This document shows positions 45,405 to 54,942 of a DNA stretch of 64,000 bases, one piece after another. The notes under the pieces were generated by a model. It ran no database searches, had not been told where the DNA came from, and saw nothing but the letters and a program-made list of their open reading frames with translations. Position numbers and translations under genes: made by a program. Numbering within the stretch: position 1 is the first letter of the stretch; every line of letters begins with the position of its first letter. The stretch is from Acidobacteriota bacterium (GTDB lineage: Bacteria > Acidobacteriota > Terriglobia > Terriglobales > Acidobacteriaceae): contig QIAA01000043.1 in NCBI GenBank assembly GCA_003224905.1, forward strand, positions 1 to 64,000, given 5' to 3'.

Positions 45405-47360
45405 TCAAGGCTTTGCTCGCCGTGGAGCGGCTGACCTGGAACGAATGATCTGGCTCAACAGGTCCGCATGTGCGGGATCGCGCTCCAGGTGCGGGTAGCG
45501 TTCACCCTGGTGATAGTCAACTGCAACAGTCTTGTAGAAATCCCCGTTCTGCACCAGGAGCTCGATCGGAGACTGCAATTGTGTGGCTGCCTGGACCGCC
45601 TCCCGAAGATTTTCCGGGGACCACTTGCGTCCCTGCACCGCTACCAGCCGCATGCCTGGCCCGACGCCGGCTTTCTCCGCGGGAGAGCCCACTAGCACAT
45701 CGAGGATTTTTCCGTGATCCGCTTCAGACGTGTTCTTCACCAGCAGGCCCAGCGAATAACTCAGATCCACGGTCTGTGAGACATGTTCCCGGGAAGTCTG
45801 CAGGCCGGGCATCCTGTCGCTGTAGGCCAGCTTCCACCCGCCGGTTTCGATCCCCTCCATGGGCGCATGAACCGTGATGGAGCTCACGAGCCGGTGAAAA
45901 AAACCCTTCCAATCGTAGGGCGCCACCTGGTTAAGAGAGGCCGTGAGGTCATCGAACGTATAGGGCCGAACCTCAGCGCGGCCGCTCGATCCGCCGTGAA
46001 ATTGACGGCAGAAGTCGTCGAGTGAGCGCCGCCCTTCCGACTGCTGCCGGATGAGAGTATCCACCGCCAGCCACACCAATGTTCCTTCGGGATAGAAATC
46101 TGTCCCGCGCCGCAAGCCGGCCCATGACTCAGGCGCGAAGTAAAGCAGTTGGGCGGCAACAGCTGTATCCTCCAGAGGCCGCCAGCTGCGCCCGCCGCGA
46201 TGATCCAACATGGCGGCGGTAAGCGCCAAATTTTCCCGATAGTCGTCCGCGCTCCATGCGCCGCTGCGCGCCGCCAGGACTTCGCCCAGATATTGCGTCA
46301 AGCCTTCATACACCCACAAGAGCTCACCGATCATTGGCTCCTGAAAATTCGGCGTGGTCAGGCCGGTGGGGCGGCGGTACTTCCCGTTCCATGAATGGAC
46401 AAATTCGTGAGGCAGCACATCCGCCTGGACTTTGAGACTGTCTGCGTCCAGAAAGCTGCGCTCGCGAAAGCGATCGTCGCTCGATTCGTGGTGCTCCTGC
46501 GCAATTTTGGCAATGGGATCACTGAGCGTTACCAGAAAATGGTAACTGCGGTAGTGATGCGTTCCGCCAAACAACTCATTGGTCTCCAACAGCAAACGCT
46601 TGTATGAGTCAATCGTGTCCTGATCCCATTGCAGTGCGGCATCACTGTCCGCAATCACATCCATGTAGTGCGCCGGCGTGCTTCCGGGAGAGAGCTCGAT
46701 GCGGCGATAGTGAGGGCCGAGATTGACCGGCGAATCGACCAATGTCGTCAACGATACCGGCACAAATGCGATGGTGTTCCCATTGGTGTGGTCCACAGGT
46801 AATGCAGTCCCGTACTTCCATCCGTCGGGCAGTCGCAACTCGGTGGCAAACGTCAATTCATCGGAAGACCAGCCTTTGGGATAGAGCAGCATCTGGTTCC
46901 AGTTCACGATCGCGGAGGTCGCGGTCGCCGAAACACCTCCCTGAAAATCAAATGCCTCGGTCGGCGATAGGTAGTCAAAGCTCGCCTCAATTGCGCTGGC
47001 ACCCTTGGGAACGGCGCAGTGAAAAGCAAACATGTCCACGGGATCGCGTTGCCACGCAACCGGTTGACCGTTGGTGGTGATCTTCAGACCCACGAGGTTT
47101 GTTATTTGCCCGCTGGGGCTGTGCTCTCCCGGAATCCACTTCGCGAAATAGAGGGTGAGATCCGGCGGCGGGTTCGGTATCAACATGTGGACATGAAAAA
47201 TTTTTCGTGAGGCTTCGGTAGCGTCAACACTAAGTCGAATCGGGTGGGGCGGAGTCGCGCTGCGCGCCGTCTGACTGGCCAGCAGGATGGCGAACGCCAA
47301 GCCGAAACCACCTCGCCGCCAGCTTCGTTGCTGACAATCTCGCCTAGAGTTGACTCTCAT
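45405..47360 (-). CDS. M61 glycyl-aminopeptidase-like metallopeptidase with PDZ domain
   Basis: 651 residues from the ATG at 47360 (AAGAGAG upstream; a GTG 18 bp earlier lies inside the receptor gene). A signal peptide is followed by the M61 N-terminal beta domain, then the zinc motif HEFVH (318-322) within VLPHEFVHSWNGKYRRP and the third ligand in ELLWVYEGLTQYLGE. A PDZ domain near the C terminus (ILDVLVGSPAEKAGVGPGMR) is usual for the family. Such peptidases release N-terminal Gly or Ala from peptides in the periplasm. The gene begins 11 bp after the TonB receptor stop, which suggests the receptor delivers its peptide substrate. Confidence 0.9.
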   Translation of the reverse strand: MRVNSRRDCQQRSWRRGGFGLAFAILLASQTARSATPPHPIRLSVDATEASRKIFHVHMLIPNPPPDLTLYFAKWIPGEHSPSGQITNLVGLKITTNGQPVAWQRDPVDMFAFHCAVPKGASAIEASFDYLSPTEAFDFQGGVSATATSAIVNWNQMLLYPKGWSSDELTFATELRLPDGWKYGTALPVDHTNGNTIAFVPVSLTTLVDSPVNLGPHYRRIELSPGSTPAHYMDVIADSDAALQWDQDTIDSYKRLLLETNELFGGTHHYRSYHFLVTLSDPIAKIAQEHHESSDDRFRERSFLDADSLKVQADVLPHEFVHSWNGKYRRPTGLTTPNFQEPMIGELLWVYEGLTQYLGEVLAARSGAWSADDYRENLALTAAMLDHRGGRSWRPLEDTAVAAQLLYFAPESWAGLRRGTDFYPEGTLVWLAVDTLIRQQSEGRRSLDDFCRQFHGGSSGRAEVRPYTFDDLTASLNQVAPYDWKGFFHRLVSSITVHAPMEGIETGGWKLAYSDRMPGLQTSREHVSQTVDLSYSLGLLVKNTSEADHGKILDVLVGSPAEKAGVGPGMRLVAVQGRKWSPENLREAVQAATQLQSPIELLVQNGDFYKTVAVDYHQGERYPHLERDPAHADLLSQIIRSRSAAPRRAKP

Positions 47361-47371
47361 CGACTCTCTTT

Positions 47372-50300
47372 TCACCACCGCAGGCGCAGGCCAAGCTGAA
47401 TATTGCGCGGGCCGCCTGCTCCGAAGTGAGAGTCGAAGCTGGAATCATCCGCAGTTCCGGTGATGGTGCCTCCTAAAAACGGGCCGGGCTCCCCAAAATT
47501 GGGATGGTTGAAGGCATTAAAGAAATCTGCGCGGAACTCCAGCCGCGCACCCTCTCGAAGCGGGAAGTTCTTACCGAGCGAGATATCTGCAGTTGTCAGG
47601 CCCGGCGCGACAATGGGATTGCGCCGGCAATTGCCAAAGGTTCCCGGGGCGGGGGATGCCAGCCCGCTTACGACATAAGGCGCGTTGAAATCACTCAACT
47701 GGGTGACAATCGGACCGACACAGTCTGGCCGATCGTGCAGGCTGTTGGTGCCGCTCTCATTGCTGAAAGTTAGAACCGGTGCAGCAAAACCATCTCGCAA
47801 CTGGGTCAGCGTCGAAATCTGCCAGCCATTGACCAGGTGCTTCCAGCCCGGCCTTTCGGTTAGCTTCGGGAGTTCATAGACCAAGGCAAGAATCAGGGCA
47901 CGGCGTTGGTCAAATTCCGATTCACTGTATTCCGCTGCGAGGTTCGTGGAATCTTGGGGCACGTATCCGCTGGTCCCGAAGAAATCCAGAGTCTCCGATC
48001 CAGTGTCCATATTGTGGGCCCAGGTAAAGGAAATCTGCGACGTCAGGCCGTGAAAGTTTCGCGAACGGAGCGTGGCTTGCAGCGAATTGTAGTGAGACCA
48101 CCCTAGAGACCTGATCACGTCGATCTTCTGGAAGTCGGGAAACGTGGAGTGGAAAGGACGGCGCGCGTTCACTGTGTCTGCGTCGTCATTTGGGTCCCCC
48201 GGTGTTGGCTGATTGACATCCAGCAGATGAAATTGCCGTGATCCGTGACCGCCCACATATCCCACTTGCAGGACGAAACCTCCCGCCAGTTCCTGTTCAA
48301 CGTTGAGGTTGTAGTTCTGCGCGTCTTGGGGCTTCAGGTGTGGATCTACTGCGATCAGATTGAAGGGAGGTTGCGGCGTACCAGCGGGAAAGACGGGAAC
48401 ACCCTCGTCGATGGGGCTGAGTGCGTTAACGCCAAACACCCCGGTGTTGCCGATGGGGTTAGTCGCCAACCCCGGATTCGTATTGGCGAGGTTTAACCCC
48501 TCACCTACCAACAGGTCGAGAGGAGTTACATCATAGAAAATACCGTATCCGCCACGAATCACGGTTTGCCGGCTGTGGGATGGAAACGGCGACCAGGAAA
48601 ATGCAATGCGCGGGGCGAAATTGGTTTTCACCAAGTCGTAGATCCTCCCGTCAGGCAACTGGTTAACGGGAACCAAGCCGCGACTGGGGAGGAAGTTCGA
48701 GAACCGGTCGTTGTCTTCTGAAGGAACACCGATCAAGTCATAACGCAAACCAGCAATCAGCGTGAAGTTGCTCCTCACCCGGTAGGTATCGGTCACGTAT
48801 GCGCTGAAGATGTTTTGGGAGAGATCGTAACGGGTGGCTCCTTTATTTATGCTGCTGCCCGGGCCCAATGCGGGCTCACCAGAGAGCAGATCCACCAACC
48901 CTGCAACTCCGCCGTCGGTGGTCAGGATGTTGCCTCCGCGTGAACCATCAAAGGTTAGGATTCCACGAAAGTTGTTGTCGTTGAACCCGAAGCAGTGGTT
49001 GTGAAAGTAATTCAGGCCAAGCTTCAGGCTGTGCGCCCTATGCGTGCTCGAAATGTCGTCCACGATTTGGTAAGTCGTGTCATGGCGCTCCGATGGGAAG
49101 CCTGGTGTGGTACCCAGATTTACAAAGCGACCATTCCCGGAACCAACGTCGATTTCCGGAAGCCCTCCATCTTGTGATCCTGTAATCAAACCGATGGAGG
49201 CAGGATCGAAATTCACATCCTTATTAGTAAATGCCTGGTGAAAACGGTTGTACCCGAGGCGGATTGTGTTGAGCAGATTCGGCGAGAAAATGTGGACCTC
49301 GCTGATCGCAAAATTGTGCACGCGCGTCGGTGTAACTCCGAAGTATTTCTCCAGTTGTGAACCGCCGCCCGGACCGGGACCGCCCACGGGAAATTCGTCC
49401 AGCCCGTCGCCGATCAGATAGCGTGCGCTGAGCGAATCGGCACTAGAAAAACGATGATCGACCTTCAATACACCATTGTTGGGGGTTTGCTTGCCGCGGT
49501 TCGCCACTACGAAAGCGCCCTCAAGGGGCTGATAGAGCTGCAAGATGTTCAGTCCGAGTTGGTTTGGGGTCCCAACCAGGCTGGTCGCCTCGTCAATTTG
49601 GGCCTGGGTCGGCGCACGCGAACTGAAGGTTGTTCCTATGCTCAACCGGCTGCCATCATAAGCGCCAAAGATGAAGGTGTGATCACGCCACAGTGGCCCG
49701 CCGCCGCTGGCCCCAAAATTGTTCCACACAAAGGGGGCTTTCGGATTTCCTGCGAGATTTTCGAAAAAATTGTGCGCGTCCAGGCTGGCATCGCGGTGCT
49801 GCTCATAGATGGTCCCATGCAGCGAGTTTGTTCCGCTCTTCATCAGGGCATTCATAACGCCGCCGGAACTCTGCCCATATTCAGCGGATGCATGGCTCAC
49901 CAGTTGTACCTCTTGAATGGCATCGGGAGGCAGCCGGGTCGCTGCCGTGGCCGAATTGCCGCCCTGGTTCATGGAGGGTAACTGAATGTAAGGATCGGTG
50001 TTGGCGGCGCCGTCGACATTGAAGCTGCTCGAGCGCGAGCGTCCGCCATTCACCGTGAAGTTGGAGAAGGCGAAGTTGGTGTTCTGAGTGACGCCCGGCA
50101 TCACCAGCGCGAGCCGCGTGTAATCTTCATTGCTCACCGGCAACTGGGTGATTTGATCGGTGGTCAATTGACCGCCTACGGTGTTGGTCTCGGTCTGCAA
50201 GAGCGGCAGGTCCTCAGTAACCTTCACTTCGGATGCTGCAGTCCCCACGGGCAACACCACCGCAACGTCGTTCACTTGCCCAGCATAGGTAACGATGCCC

Positions 50301-50581
50301 CGGCGAATCGAGGTCTGGAAGCCGTCTTTTGCCACCTTCAACTCAAAAGTGCTCAACGGCAGCTCGGGGAAGTTGAAATAGCCCTCCGGGTCGCTGACGG
50401 TGCTGCGCTGCAGGCCGATCTCCGGGGCCGTGAGTGTGACCGTGGCACCCACAATCACCGCGCCCTGGATGTCGCGAATTGTCCCTGTGATGCGGCCTGG
50501 AAAGAGTTGCGCGAGTGCACAGCCACAACCCATCAGTATGAAGACAGCTAGAAAAATCTGGCGCGAAACGGGGGACCACAT
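47372..50581 (-). CDS. Oar-like TonB-dependent receptor, first gene of the nine-gene run
   Basis: 1069 residues from the ATG at 50581, which has GGAGG 7 bp upstream and directly gives a signal peptide (MWSPVSRQIFLAVFIL); the longer frame is not supported. After the signal come a carboxypeptidase-regulatory domain (GRITGTIRDIQGAVIVGATV, then YFNFPELPLSTFELKVAKDG), plug motifs (ITQLPVSNEDYTRLALVMPG, then IQEVQLVSHASAEYGQSSGG), and a barrel ending NIQLGLRLRW. It heads an uninterrupted run down to 34553 and faces a GntR regulator across 268 bp. Confidence 0.92.
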   Translation of the reverse strand: MWSPVSRQIFLAVFILMGCGCALAQLFPGRITGTIRDIQGAVIVGATVTLTAPEIGLQRSTVSDPEGYFNFPELPLSTFELKVAKDGFQTSIRRGIVTYAGQVNDVAVVLPVGTAASEVKVTEDLPLLQTETNTVGGQLTTDQITQLPVSNEDYTRLALVMPGVTQNTNFAFSNFTVNGGRSRSSSFNVDGAANTDPYIQLPSMNQGGNSATAATRLPPDAIQEVQLVSHASAEYGQSSGGVMNALMKSGTNSLHGTIYEQHRDASLDAHNFFENLAGNPKAPFVWNNFGASGGGPLWRDHTFIFGAYDGSRLSIGTTFSSRAPTQAQIDEATSLVGTPNQLGLNILQLYQPLEGAFVVANRGKQTPNNGVLKVDHRFSSADSLSARYLIGDGLDEFPVGGPGPGGGSQLEKYFGVTPTRVHNFAISEVHIFSPNLLNTIRLGYNRFHQAFTNKDVNFDPASIGLITGSQDGGLPEIDVGSGNGRFVNLGTTPGFPSERHDTTYQIVDDISSTHRAHSLKLGLNYFHNHCFGFNDNNFRGILTFDGSRGGNILTTDGGVAGLVDLLSGEPALGPGSSINKGATRYDLSQNIFSAYVTDTYRVRSNFTLIAGLRYDLIGVPSEDNDRFSNFLPSRGLVPVNQLPDGRIYDLVKTNFAPRIAFSWSPFPSHSRQTVIRGGYGIFYDVTPLDLLVGEGLNLANTNPGLATNPIGNTGVFGVNALSPIDEGVPVFPAGTPQPPFNLIAVDPHLKPQDAQNYNLNVEQELAGGFVLQVGYVGGHGSRQFHLLDVNQPTPGDPNDDADTVNARRPFHSTFPDFQKIDVIRSLGWSHYNSLQATLRSRNFHGLTSQISFTWAHNMDTGSETLDFFGTSGYVPQDSTNLAAEYSESEFDQRRALILALVYELPKLTERPGWKHLVNGWQISTLTQLRDGFAAPVLTFSNESGTNSLHDRPDCVGPIVTQLSDFNAPYVVSGLASPAPGTFGNCRRNPIVAPGLTTADISLGKNFPLREGARLEFRADFFNAFNHPNFGEPGPFLGGTITGTADDSSFDSHFGAGGPRNIQLGLRLRW

Positions 50582-50849
50582 GGCGGGCCTCCATCCGGCA
50601 TCGGCGGGTTTCCCGGGTGGGCGGCAATCCGCGATTGCCGCCCCTGTTACCCCCTCAACCGGGACCCCCTCAAACCGGAAGACGGAGCAGAACGCTATCG
50701 CAAGATTCCGGTGCATGTCAAGTGTATTCATATTAGTATTTATCTGGTATACCGCCTAGCGAGGAAACCTCCTGCCGGTTGCGTGTTTTGCTTCGGATGG
50801 GTAGGCTACCAGCCGAGATGGCCCATATCCGAAAGGCGTTGTTTCTTCT

Positions 50850-51599
50850 TTGGCAAAGGCTATGCGATCGGAACCTTCGCGCTCGGTCCGGCGGAAAATA
50901 ACACCAACCCGCGAATCTAAACCTGCGCTCGTCGTGGGATCAAACCGCAGCACCTTGGGTGAGCGTGTGTATCAGCAACTAAGGCACGAGATTATTCATG
51001 GGGTATTTCAATCTGGGGAAGCGATCAATGAAAAGGTGTTGGCTAAGAGATATCGGGGCAGCCGGACACCCGTGCGCGAGGCAGTGATGCGGCTCCAGCA
51101 AGAAAACCTCCTGCGTCTAGTGCCCAACAAAGGTTACTTCGTTAGCCATCTCACGATCCACGAACTCAACGAAATGTACGAGTATCGGTCTGAACTGGAG
51201 GGTTTCAGCGCCGAGATGGCGGCACGGCGATGGACGAGTCTGTCCTTAGTGGAAAAGCTAGCTGCCCTGGCTCACCCCCAGTACCGAACCGACGATCGAG
51301 CTAGTTACGAGCACTTCATCGAGGCGGATACTGAATTCCACATCGGCATCGCTCAACTCACCCGCAATCGTCTGGTGGTGCGGGCTGTGGCCGACGTCCG
51401 CTGTCAGATGGAACGGATTATGTTTGCGGCCATTGATATTGGCTATTATGGTGAAGTCCCGGCCCGTGAGCACACGGAGATTCTGGAGGCCATCCGGCGC
51501 CGCGACGCGGCGGCCGCCCGCAAACTCATGTACGACCACATCGTCGGTTCCAAAGATAAGGTCTTGCGGCTTGCCTCCGGAAGTTCGAGTCTGTCCTGA
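50850..51599 (+). CDS. GntR-family regulator with FCD ligand domain
   Basis: 249 residues. Winged helix at 32-95 (LGERVYQQLRHEIIHGVFQS, then SRTPVREAVMRLQQENLLRL). The FCD all-helical sensor domain follows (LNEMYEYRSELEGFSAEMAA, then EADTEFHIGIAQLTRN, then REHTEILEAIRRRDAAAARK), with Asp/His residues that commonly hold a metal and bind small carboxylates or amino acids. It is divergent from the nine-gene run and is its probable repressor. An ATG at 50862 is an alternative start. Confidence 0.88.
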   Translation: MAKAMRSEPSRSVRRKITPTRESKPALVVGSNRSTLGERVYQQLRHEIIHGVFQSGEAINEKVLAKRYRGSRTPVREAVMRLQQENLLRLVPNKGYFVSHLTIHELNEMYEYRSELEGFSAEMAARRWTSLSLVEKLAALAHPQYRTDDRASYEHFIEADTEFHIGIAQLTRNRLVVRAVADVRCQMERIMFAAIDIGYYGEVPAREHTEILEAIRRRDAAAARKLMYDHIVGSKDKVLRLASGSSSLS

Positions 51600-51658
51600 G
51601 CGCCGCGCACCTCTCGCGGTCGATCACGGTTACATCGGCGTTCCTCAATTTGCGGACG

Positions 51659-54600
51659 TCAGTTTCGGGTGAAATATTCGCTTTTCTCACTGGCAGGACC
51701 ACGCAAAATTTTGCCGGCCTTCACTCCAGTGAGCTGGCCTTCCTTGTATTCCAGTTGTCCGTTTACCAAAACGTACTTCACTCCCGCTGAAAGCTGCACG
51801 GAATTCTCGTACGTCGCCTTGTCTTGGATGGAGGCCGGATCAAAGATTGCGATATCAGCGAAATATCCTTCCTTCAACAGTCCGCGATGGCGAAGCCGTT
51901 CGCGCTGCGCTGGCAGAGAAGTGATCTTTCGGATCGCCTGCTCCAGCGGAAGCAGATACTGATCGCGCACGTAATGGCCGAGGAAACGCGGCATGCTTCC
52001 CCAATCGCGGGGATGGGAGTGCGGCTCGAATAGCGGACCGTCCAGCGACGTTTCGCTGCCATCCAGGCCGATACTCGTCCATGGTTGCTTAAGTCCGTAA
52101 CGCAGGTCATTCTCATTTGCAATGAAGTAGAGTGCCCCGGTCTGCGCCTTGTCGGCTACTACTAAGTCAAAGAGTGCGTCAAGAGGAGCTTTCTTTTGTG
52201 AAGCTGCAATCTGCGCGAGCGTCTGGCCGTCATACTTCTTGAGGTCAGGATTCACGATGCCTGAGATGAGCACACCGGACGCGCCCCCGCTGCCGAGATA
52301 AAGGTTTTCCCAGTTGGCGTGCTCGATTGCCATCTCATGTTTGATCCTGGTGCGCGTCGCTGGATCTTTCAGTCGCGTGAGCAGCTTCTCCGTGCCGCCT
52401 TCGGCTACCCATGGCGGCAAAGCTGAGGCTAGGGCTGTTCCGCCGGCAAGGTAGGGATACATATCAGCGGAAACGTCCTGTCCAGCGTCACGCGCCGCCT
52501 GAATCATCGCCACGATCTTGGGCATAGACCCCCAGCGCGGCTTTCCTACAACCTTCAAATGAAAAATTTCTACCGGCAACTGGGCTTCCCTACCGATGCG
52601 CAAGGCCTCTTCGACTGCTGCGACTTCGCTTCGGCCTTCACTGCGCATGTGCGTGGCGTAGATGCCCCCATACTGCGCGGCTACTTTTGCTAATTCGATC
52701 AGTTCCTCAGTCTTGGCGTAGTGCCCGGGAGGATAGATAAGAGACGTGGAGATGCCGAACGCTCCTTCTTGCATCGCTTGCGCCACCAGCGATTTCATTT
52801 TTTCGAGCTCTTCGGGAACTGGGGCGCGATCCGCATCTCCCAACACTGCCTCGCGGACCTGCGCGGCGCCGACGTAGGTTCCTATGTTGATCGGCGTACC
52901 TGCCTTCTCCAAACGATTGAAATATTCAGCCAGGGTGGACCAGTCGACCTTCAAGTGATACTGGTCCAGCTGCGGCTGCAGTTGGGTTAGGGTGAGTTGG
53001 TTCTGCGGCGCAACGGAAGCTCCTTCGCCGGTGATCTCGGACGTGATTCCCTGGGAGAGTTTGCTCAATGCGCGGTTGTCAATGAGCAGCGAATACTCGG
53101 ATTGGCCCAGCATATCGATGAAGCCTGGCGAAACCACCAGACCTGAAGCATTGATGACCTTCTTCGCCTGCGCTTTCACGAGATTGCCAATCGCCGCAAT
53201 GCGATCGCCACGAATCGCTATGTCACCTGAGACCCACGGATTGCCAGAGCCGTCGATGATATGGCCGTAACGGATAATTACGTCATACGGAGCAGGTGTT
53301 TCAGCAGCAGTGGCGGAGCTTATCGGGGCATCGTATGCGGCTGCCGCGATTTCTCCCAGGGCTTCTCCCGCAATTCTCTGAATAGCGTCTGGATCGTCCA
53401 TCGGCGCGGCAACCATGTTGACGTAAGCGGTAAACGCCAGGTGCTCGCCGCTTATTGTTTGGACATATCCAGAGAGACCCTTGCCCGTGATCAGCATGTT
53501 CTTGTTAAGGGTGTCGTAAACGTCATAGGTCCCAGTTTTCGCTTGCACGTGACCGGCAGCCGGTGAGTTCACTTGAATCTTGGAGAGCGTTCCGTCGCGG
53601 CCGAGGATTGGCAATGCACGGTGAAAGTCCTCGAAATCCTTCCGTGTGGACATGAACGCGAGATAGCGCACCATGAAATCCGGGGTGAAGAAAGCATTGC
53701 CGCCTGCACCATCACTTTGTGAGGCGGCAGTCAGATCCAGCTTCGCCTTCTGAAGGAATTCGCGCTCCAGATCGAAGCCGGCCTGATCGATCTCTTTGTC
53801 TTTATGCGCAAGCAAGGCGCCCAGAAGGAACGGGCCCATGGAAGCATGTAAATTCTGGCTTAGCTTTAACGTGATCTTCACGTCTTCTTTAACTGGCGGT
53901 GAGACGTGCTCGGCGATCAAGTTCTCTGGCTTGTAATGAGCAGCCAGCGCCTTGAAATCCGGCGTGCTGCCGGTTGGCGCAATCGCAACTTTTAAACCAT
54001 TCGCATTCAGGGCTTCAGCGAGAACGACGGCTGCGAAACGGCTCGGCTCGGGTACCGCATACGAAACCATCTCCGCGGCTTTGCCCAGTGGGAAGGTTCC
54101 GGTCAACGTGACGCTTCGCGTTCCGTTGGGATTAAGTTTTTCTGCCGTGTAGTTCAGGCTTGCTGTGGAATCGGCTTTACCGGTTGTGGCCTGATTTAGG
54201 ATCTGCGCATACGCAGTTCTGGGAGAGACCTGCAAGATTACCGGCGCCCCCTCCTTCTCTCCGGGGCTCGCGATCACGTCAATAACGTTGTCATTTACCA
54301 CGACCGGCGAGATAACAACGTTGGTACCGAGTTCGCGATCACCCTCCGGGAACAAATTTACGTCGACGAGCACTCTTCCTTTTACACGCCTGATTCCTGT
54401 GTCCGCGATCTGCTGCGCAAGCTGCTTAATTACAAGTAACGGATCACCGAGGCCCTTACTATCGGGACCGCCATAGGAGTGGTCCATGGTTTCGTAAGCC
54501 AGCGTGCCGTCGGGCTGGATGCGGTCGGAAAGATTCGGGTCCCCACTCGCATGCAGCACAATGTCACCTTCCAGCACACCACCTTTCTTAATGGGACCTG

Positions 54601-54898
54601 TGCGGTACACCCGTGTGTGGAAGCGGTAGTCTCCCCCGAGCAACTCCAGCACTGTGCCTTCGGTTAGGAGCTTGGTGGTGGAACCCGGCACCAGCAGCTT
54701 GTCGGGATTCAGCTGAAACAGCACTTTGCCGCTGTCGAGCGAATAGAACTCGATTCCAAAGGTGGAGTGCGCAAACTCGGGCCGGCTCATCACAGCTTGA
54801 AGGCGCGCCTCTAATGTCGAGACCGATTGCGCAAAATCAGGGCTTCCTGACCACAACAATGCCGAAAGGACAGCGACCCACGAGCACAGTTTCTTCAT
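51659..54898 (-). CDS. Fusion: PBP4-type D-Ala-D-Ala carboxypeptidase and D-aminoacylase-like amidohydrolase
   Basis: 1079 residues from the ATG at 54898 (GAGGT 9 bp upstream), with a signal peptide. Residues 25-520 are a peptidase S13 (DacB) domain with catalytic S73xxK76 (PGSTTKL), SxN at 347-349 and KTG at 454-456. Residues 538-1070 are an N-acyl-D-amino-acid deacylase-like amidohydrolase (VIIRYGHIIDGSGNPW, then GFID, H750 in ATHMRSEG, H780 in EIFHLKVVG, then EPHSHPRDWGSMPRFL). The usual HxH after GFID is replaced by LGQ, so the metal site differs from the classical enzyme. Together it could trim D-Ala from muropeptides and then process D-amino-acid derivatives in the periplasm. The fusion is visible as one uninterrupted frame. 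Confidence 0.87.
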   Translation of the reverse strand: MKKLCSWVAVLSALLWSGSPDFAQSVSTLEARLQAVMSRPEFAHSTFGIEFYSLDSGKVLFQLNPDKLLVPGSTTKLLTEGTVLELLGGDYRFHTRVYRTGPIKKGGVLEGDIVLHASGDPNLSDRIQPDGTLAYETMDHSYGGPDSKGLGDPLLVIKQLAQQIADTGIRRVKGRVLVDVNLFPEGDRELGTNVVISPVVVNDNVIDVIASPGEKEGAPVILQVSPRTAYAQILNQATTGKADSTASLNYTAEKLNPNGTRSVTLTGTFPLGKAAEMVSYAVPEPSRFAAVVLAEALNANGLKVAIAPTGSTPDFKALAAHYKPENLIAEHVSPPVKEDVKITLKLSQNLHASMGPFLLGALLAHKDKEIDQAGFDLEREFLQKAKLDLTAASQSDGAGGNAFFTPDFMVRYLAFMSTRKDFEDFHRALPILGRDGTLSKIQVNSPAAGHVQAKTGTYDVYDTLNKNMLITGKGLSGYVQTISGEHLAFTAYVNMVAAPMDDPDAIQRIAGEALGEIAAAAYDAPISSATAAETPAPYDVIIRYGHIIDGSGNPWVSGDIAIRGDRIAAIGNLVKAQAKKVINASGLVVSPGFIDMLGQSEYSLLIDNRALSKLSQGITSEITGEGASVAPQNQLTLTQLQPQLDQYHLKVDWSTLAEYFNRLEKAGTPINIGTYVGAAQVREAVLGDADRAPVPEELEKMKSLVAQAMQEGAFGISTSLIYPPGHYAKTEELIELAKVAAQYGGIYATHMRSEGRSEVAAVEEALRIGREAQLPVEIFHLKVVGKPRWGSMPKIVAMIQAARDAGQDVSADMYPYLAGGTALASALPPWVAEGGTEKLLTRLKDPATRTRIKHEMAIEHANWENLYLGSGGASGVLISGIVNPDLKKYDGQTLAQIAASQKKAPLDALFDLVVADKAQTGALYFIANENDLRYGLKQPWTSIGLDGSETSLDGPLFEPHSHPRDWGSMPRFLGHYVRDQYLLPLEQAIRKITSLPAQRERLRHRGLLKEGYFADIAIFDPASIQDKATYENSVQLSAGVKYVLVNGQLEYKEGQLTGVKAGKILRGPASEKSEYFTRN

Positions 54899-54942
54899 TA
54901 CTGTGGACCTCGATTCGAATTTCATCACCTTGCTGCTTTGGT

